From assembly GCA_018812885.1 (NCBI GenBank), contig JAHJCW010000310.1:1-10353 (forward strand): a stretch of 10,353 bases of DNA, read 5' to 3'. The notes beneath the pieces are model-generated. The model ran no database searches. It was not told the DNA's origin and was given only the letters and a program-made list of their open reading frames with translations. The translations under genes and the position numbers were made by a program. Positions within the stretch are counted from its first letter, which is position 1. Each line of letters opens with the position of its first letter. Of the stretch, positions 7,088-10,353 are shown one piece after another. Source of the stretch: a bacterium (GTDB lineage: Bacteria; Fidelibacterota; Marinisomatia; Marinisomatales; JAHJCW01).

Positions 7088-8347
7088 TTATCTGCGATAA
7101 CCAAGGAAAGGAGTCGATAAGCGATATTGTCCAAATCCATCCGTGTCTGTAAATGTAAAAGATTCCTGAATTCTATAATAATACCATATTTCGGTAGTAT
7201 TCTGCATTTGAGGTAAAATCGTACGCTCAATATCGTCCGGAGCTCCAAAAATTATGTATATCATCCCCATGTCCGTCTCCCAACCATCTACAAAACTGTC
7301 GAAATGAGTGTTTGCAAACAACACACGTTTGTAATATTCATTCATTAATTCGTTTACAGCAGTATCAGGTGTAGGATCACGACGTTTCCATAATTTTTTT
7401 AATAACTCTTCCTTATTTTTAGACGATACTTTTTTTATTTCCGCTCTTTCTTTAGAATTAAGTATGTATCGCATTTGCTGTAAAGCATCATCAAGGTTTG
7501 ATACTAAATGCGATATACCGGCCTTATGTATTACTATATTTTTAATTTTTTCAGTAATATATTTATCCTGTACTAATTCAGTTTTTACTTTAAAACTGAT
7601 TCCTTCAATTTGTTCATTTGGCAGATTTATTGTATGATGAAATATTCCCGTTTGTGATGTATCAGTAATCGTCTTTTCAAATAAAACTTTTCCATCTTTA
7701 TTTACGAATTGTGTATTCAAAGTATATTTATTTGGTGACACTTTTCCAGATAAATAAAAAGTCAATCCGTCATCTATGTCAAATGTGCTATTGCTTACTA
7801 CAGGGATCAAGCTATCACCGAAGCCCCAATTACCAACTGACTTTTCTAACAATATCGGTTCATGTAGATAATGAGTATTGTCATAATCAGATAAATCCAA
7901 TTTTATAGTATTTTCACCAATATTTTTTGTATCAAGATCCAATAAACTGGCAACCACTTTATATTTTCCCGATGAAATAGTGTACATACTCATTAGAGTT
8001 TTATTTTCCAATATTGAATTAGTGGAATTATAATCCTTAACGATAATTGAATCTTGCCAGACTTCTCTCCCAATTTGCTTTCCCTTTTTTGTCTGCAAAG
8101 CAATCACTGCTTCATAACGTGCAATAAAGCTTGTATCGATTTTTACGTATTGTAGCGTAATATTTGGTATTTGCATATAAATTAATACTTCCAAGGAATC
8201 ACTGACATTTGTTGTTCTTGTAAAAGCAGATAACGCAAATTTTTCAATATTTTTCTTTGGTATTTGTTGTTGCCGTTGTGCTAAAGTTATATTTCCATTT
8301 AATACAAACAGTAAACTAAACAATAATATTATTTTGAATTTTTTCAT
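7088..8347 (-). CDS. GWxTD-domain secreted protein
   Basis: The C-terminal half carries the GWxTD domain, a family of unknown function found in exported proteins of Bacteroidota, Ignavibacteria, Acidobacteria and relatives. Numbering from the ATG at 8345-8347 (419 residues), the hallmark stretch is KLWKRRDPTPDTAVNELMNE near 318-337, then GWETD at 355-359 and MIYIIFGAPDDIE at 362-374. The N-terminus MKKFKIILLFSLLFVLNG...LAQ is a classical signal peptide, probably cut after LAQ at about residue 24. Residues 30-280 look beta-rich and are not otherwise recognised. Another in-frame ATG lies at 8360-8362, five codons upstream. I prefer 8347 because it forms an ATGA overlap with the propeller stop and gives a compact signal peptide, but 8362 cannot be excluded. 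Neither start has a strong SD. Confidence 0.9.
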   Translation of the reverse strand: MKKFKIILLFSLLFVLNGNITLAQRQQQIPKKNIEKFALSAFTRTTNVSDSLEVLIYMQIPNITLQYVKIDTSFIARYEAVIALQTKKGKQIGREVWQDSIIVKDYNSTNSILENKTLMSMYTISSGKYKVVASLLDLDTKNIGENTIKLDLSDYDNTHYLHEPILLEKSVGNWGFGDSLIPVVSNSTFDIDDGLTFYLSGKVSPNKYTLNTQFVNKDGKVLFEKTITDTSQTGIFHHTINLPNEQIEGISFKVKTELVQDKYITEKIKNIVIHKAGISHLVSNLDDALQQMRYILNSKERAEIKKVSSKNKEELLKKLWKRRDPTPDTAVNELMNEYYKRVLFANTHFDSFVDGWETDMGMIYIIFGAPDDIERTILPQMQNTTEIWYYYRIQESFTFTDTDGFGQYRLSTPFLGYRR

Positions 8348-9969
8348 AAGTTTTTTTTCCATAAATATTTTATCAGACCATTCTCACTACCAATCAGCAA
8401 TGTATCATCAAGAATATACATATCCTGCACCGAACCTATAAATGGATAATCATATAATCGTGAAGATCCATCATTAAGATTAATTTGCCAAATACCGTTA
8501 TCGGTTCCGATAAAACAATATTTATTTGCAATAACTAGATTATTTACATTACTACCGGTATAAGCTGATGGTTCCACAACTACTGACCAAGATTCATCTT
8601 TAATATTGTATTTTAATACACCAACTTGAGTAGATACGTAAATTCCATCATCATTTTGATATAAGTCAGTGAAACCGGTAAAAATATTTTTTCTTTCATT
8701 AATATTCTCAATATTGCCATAACTTTTAAAATCAATCAACAGATTTTTTATTTGCTCATATATGAATAAATAATTATCAGTCGCTATCCATAAATTTCCA
8801 TTAACAATCTCAAGATCATTTATTCTTCGCAAACTCAATAAATTTCCAAAATCTATTTGTTCAGTGTGTTTTGTGATTTTTGATATTTTTGCTAATCCTC
8901 TTGTTGAACCAACCCAAATTGAAGAGGTATCTTCAGCCATAGCCGTAACCATCCCCCCTGGAATACCATTGGCTTCTGTAATTTCTCTCCAATAGTTCTT
9001 CTTCTTATTATAAATTGCTATTGTTGAATTGCTGCCAAACCAGACTTCTTTTTCTATTTCTAAAATAGAATAAAATGACTTAGGATTAAGATTTATTTCG
9101 TATTCGAAATCTATATGTCGGAAATCGTCAATACGATAATTGTATTTTGTAATACCTTCGGTATTATAATTATTTCGTCCTGTTATCCAAAATTCTTCAC
9201 TTTTTGTAAATGCTATATCTGTAACATCCGTATTGTTTAATCCAAAGCTATGTGGATAAAACGTTTCCATTTGATCATCACCGGTAAAAATCGTTCCGTC
9301 TTCCATTCCAATATATACATCGCTATTTTTCCCATAGTAATAAGTAACCGGCATAATAATTTTACCATACGGATCAATAAACTGATTATTATTTATGATC
9401 CATCCGTCCATTATTGCATAATTTTTTAAAGCATTCAGTATTTCCAAAAATCGTTCTCTTTTGCTGCTCCAAATCACTTCCTCATCTGGTAGAGGCAATA
9501 ATCCTATCACAATTCCAGTGACTTTATCTAATTTTATAAAGATACTTCCGGCATTTATCCAAATATAATCATTAGAAGATCCAATTTGTTGTACAAGCAC
9601 TTCACGATGTAAACCGGTATCATCCAAATCTATGTGAAACCAATTCCCTTCAGCGTTATAGGAATAATCAATGGAGCTCTCTGACGCTGCCCAAAGTATC
9701 CCTGTGTTTTGGTCGAAATGTACTGCCAGTATATGATTGTCTGAAAGACCCTGAGCCGTCGTTATTGGTTCCCCAAATCGATTTTTGTACAATTGGAATT
9801 GCAATATTCCTGCATTTTCAGTTCCGAAATATATATAATTATATCCTTCAGAAATCGAATTAATGCTTCCGGTTTGCCGATATAAAGTCCAATCAAATGC
9901 TTCAAAACGGGAATCAGGTTGAGACAATACAATATTGGAGATTAATGCTATACTGAATATTATTTTCAT
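8344..9969 (-). CDS. Secreted beta-propeller protein (two-component-regulator-propeller-like repeats)
   Basis: The 541-residue product starts with a short signal peptide (MKIIFSIALISNIVLSQ, cut near residue 16-18). The rest is built from blade-like repeats with the pattern (I/V/L)W(I/V)G(T/S)xxGLxxY: YFGTENAGIL (47-56), VYIGMEDGTIF (218-228), WITGRNNYNTEGI (261-273), VWFGSNSTIAIY (309-320), IWVGSTRGLAKI (351-362), LWIATDNYLFIY (393-404), IYVSTQVGVLKY (443-454), CFIGTDNGIWQI (485-496) and LLIGSENGLIKY (524-535). This resembles Reg_prop repeats of hybrid two-component sensors, but there is no membrane helix, kinase or regulator domain, so it is probably a periplasmic or surface binding protein with one or two propellers. 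Its ligand is unknown. The ATG at 9967-9969 lies 26 nt after the epimerase stop; the stop overlaps the GWxTD start. A slippery A-run lies just before the stop. Confidence 0.87.
   Translation of the reverse strand: MKIIFSIALISNIVLSQPDSRFEAFDWTLYRQTGSINSISEGYNYIYFGTENAGILQFQLYKNRFGEPITTAQGLSDNHILAVHFDQNTGILWAASESSIDYSYNAEGNWFHIDLDDTGLHREVLVQQIGSSNDYIWINAGSIFIKLDKVTGIVIGLLPLPDEEVIWSSKRERFLEILNALKNYAIMDGWIINNNQFIDPYGKIIMPVTYYYGKNSDVYIGMEDGTIFTGDDQMETFYPHSFGLNNTDVTDIAFTKSEEFWITGRNNYNTEGITKYNYRIDDFRHIDFEYEINLNPKSFYSILEIEKEVWFGSNSTIAIYNKKKNYWREITEANGIPGGMVTAMAEDTSSIWVGSTRGLAKISKITKHTEQIDFGNLLSLRRINDLEIVNGNLWIATDNYLFIYEQIKNLLIDFKSYGNIENINERKNIFTGFTDLYQNDDGIYVSTQVGVLKYNIKDESWSVVVEPSAYTGSNVNNLVIANKYCFIGTDNGIWQINLNDGSSRLYDYPFIGSVQDMYILDDTLLIGSENGLIKYLWKKNL
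8350..8356 (-). promoter_or_regulatory. Candidate -1 frameshift heptamer A AAA AAC
   Basis: On the minus strand the run of eight A at 8351-8358 followed by C8350 gives A AAA AAC in phase with the propeller codons AAA-AAC, just before its last codon TTA and TGA. A -1 slip puts the ribosome on CTT ATG AAA, which is the GWxTD frame. The pattern fits the X XXY YYZ rule exactly. No downstream stimulatory stem-loop was identified by eye, and lysine-rich starts in AT-rich DNA create such runs by chance, so function is uncertain. Confidence 0.25.
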
Positions 9970-9995
9970 CTATTAGACTTACAACATCTGATTGA

Positions 9996-10353
9996 TTAGC
10001 CAACAGGTTTCTCTGCAAGTTCCACCAAAACTCTCCCGGTACTTCTAGGATGTATAAAAGCAATTAAATATCCTTCTGCACCAACACGCGGAATTTTATC
10101 AATTAATTCAACACCAGCTTCGATTAATTCCTCCATTGCTAGTTTAATATCCTCCACCAGAAGGCAAATATGGTGAATACCCTTACCTCTTTTATCAATA
10201 AATTTTGCAATTGGGGATTCGGGAGATGTAGCTTCTAACAGTTCTATTTTCCCTTGTCCGATATTAAAGATTTCTGTAATGAGTTTTTGTTCCTTTACTT
10301 CTACCGAATCAGGAGCCCAATTATTTAGCAGTAATTTCCAAAAGGGAGCATCT
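9996..10353 (-). CDS. mce: Methylmalonyl-CoA epimerase (5' end outside window)
   Basis: The enzyme interconverts the (R) and (S) forms of methylmalonyl-CoA, linking propionyl-CoA carboxylation to succinyl-CoA; it is a cytosolic metalloenzyme of the vicinal oxygen chelate (glyoxalase) fold. The 118 C-terminal residues seen here include KIELLEAT, the family signature SPIAKFIDKRGKGIHHICL with the metal-ligand histidine in IHH, IDKIPRVGAEG, and the end FIHPRSTGRVLVELAEKP, whose glutamate in VLVEL is the expected second metal ligand. The N-terminal part with the first histidine ligand lies beyond the edge. The frame is open to base 10353 and ends with TAA at 9996-9998. This short gene was reconstructed by direct translation. 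It lies 26 nt ahead of the propeller gene in the same direction, so co-transcription is possible, though no functional link is evident. Confidence 0.92.
   Translation of the reverse strand, partial: DAPFWKLLLNNWAPDSVEVKEQKLITEIFNIGQGKIELLEATSPESPIAKFIDKRGKGIHHICLLVEDIKLAMEELIEAGVELIDKIPRVGAEGYLIAFIHPRSTGRVLVELAEKPVG

Noticed and set aside
8344..9969. Hybrid two-component sensor
   Set aside because: Only propeller-type repeats and a signal peptide are seen; there is no membrane helix, histidine kinase or receiver domain before the stop at 8344.

Overview
The window is AT-rich and carries one dense array of genes read leftward (minus strand), from about 10353 down to 111. Only the first 60 bases may hold the end of a rightward gene that converges on the array. 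The gene set (a GWxTD-domain secreted protein, a secreted beta-propeller protein, a methylmalonyl-CoA epimerase and an mreBCD-PBP2 block) and the scarcity of clear Shine-Dalgarno sites suggest a bacterium of the Fibrobacterota-Chlorobiota-Bacteroidota (FCB) group, such as an Ignavibacteria- or Marinimicrobia-like lineage. That placement is inference; no rRNA or other phylogenetic marker is present.

Layout in the direction of transcription. First comes the C-terminal two thirds or more of methylmalonyl-CoA epimerase (9996-10353, cut by the window edge). Next is a pair of exported proteins, a 541-residue beta-propeller protein and a GWxTD-domain protein, whose genes overlap by ATGA. Then come a stand-alone RecB/Cas4-like PD-(D/E)XK nuclease with four cysteines for an Fe-S cluster, a 111-residue protein with two predicted membrane segments and no recognised family, a type I RNase H with an N-terminal extension, and a long-form glucose-1-phosphate thymidylyltransferase. 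After a gap of about 100 bp, the largest between two certain genes, come mreB, mreC, mreD and mrdA (PBP2), packed with junctions of 0, -1 and +1 nt.

The mre block builds the rod-shape (elongasome) machinery: MreB filaments inside the cell, MreC and MreD in the membrane and periplasm, and PBP2 as the transpeptidase. The partner glycosyltransferase gene rodA, often next to mrdA, is not seen downstream. The thymidylyltransferase would supply dTDP-sugar for surface polysaccharide, so the lower half of the window has an envelope theme. The nuclease and RNase H are nucleic-acid enzymes that appear to ride in the same transcription unit.

There is no CRISPR array, transposon, tRNA or rRNA. The most unusual signal is at the propeller/GWxTD junction: an A8 run forms the heptamer A AAA AAC in the propeller frame, five bases before its stop. 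A -1 slip there would read directly into the GWxTD frame. This may be coincidence in a lysine-rich, AT-rich start region, but it can be tested.
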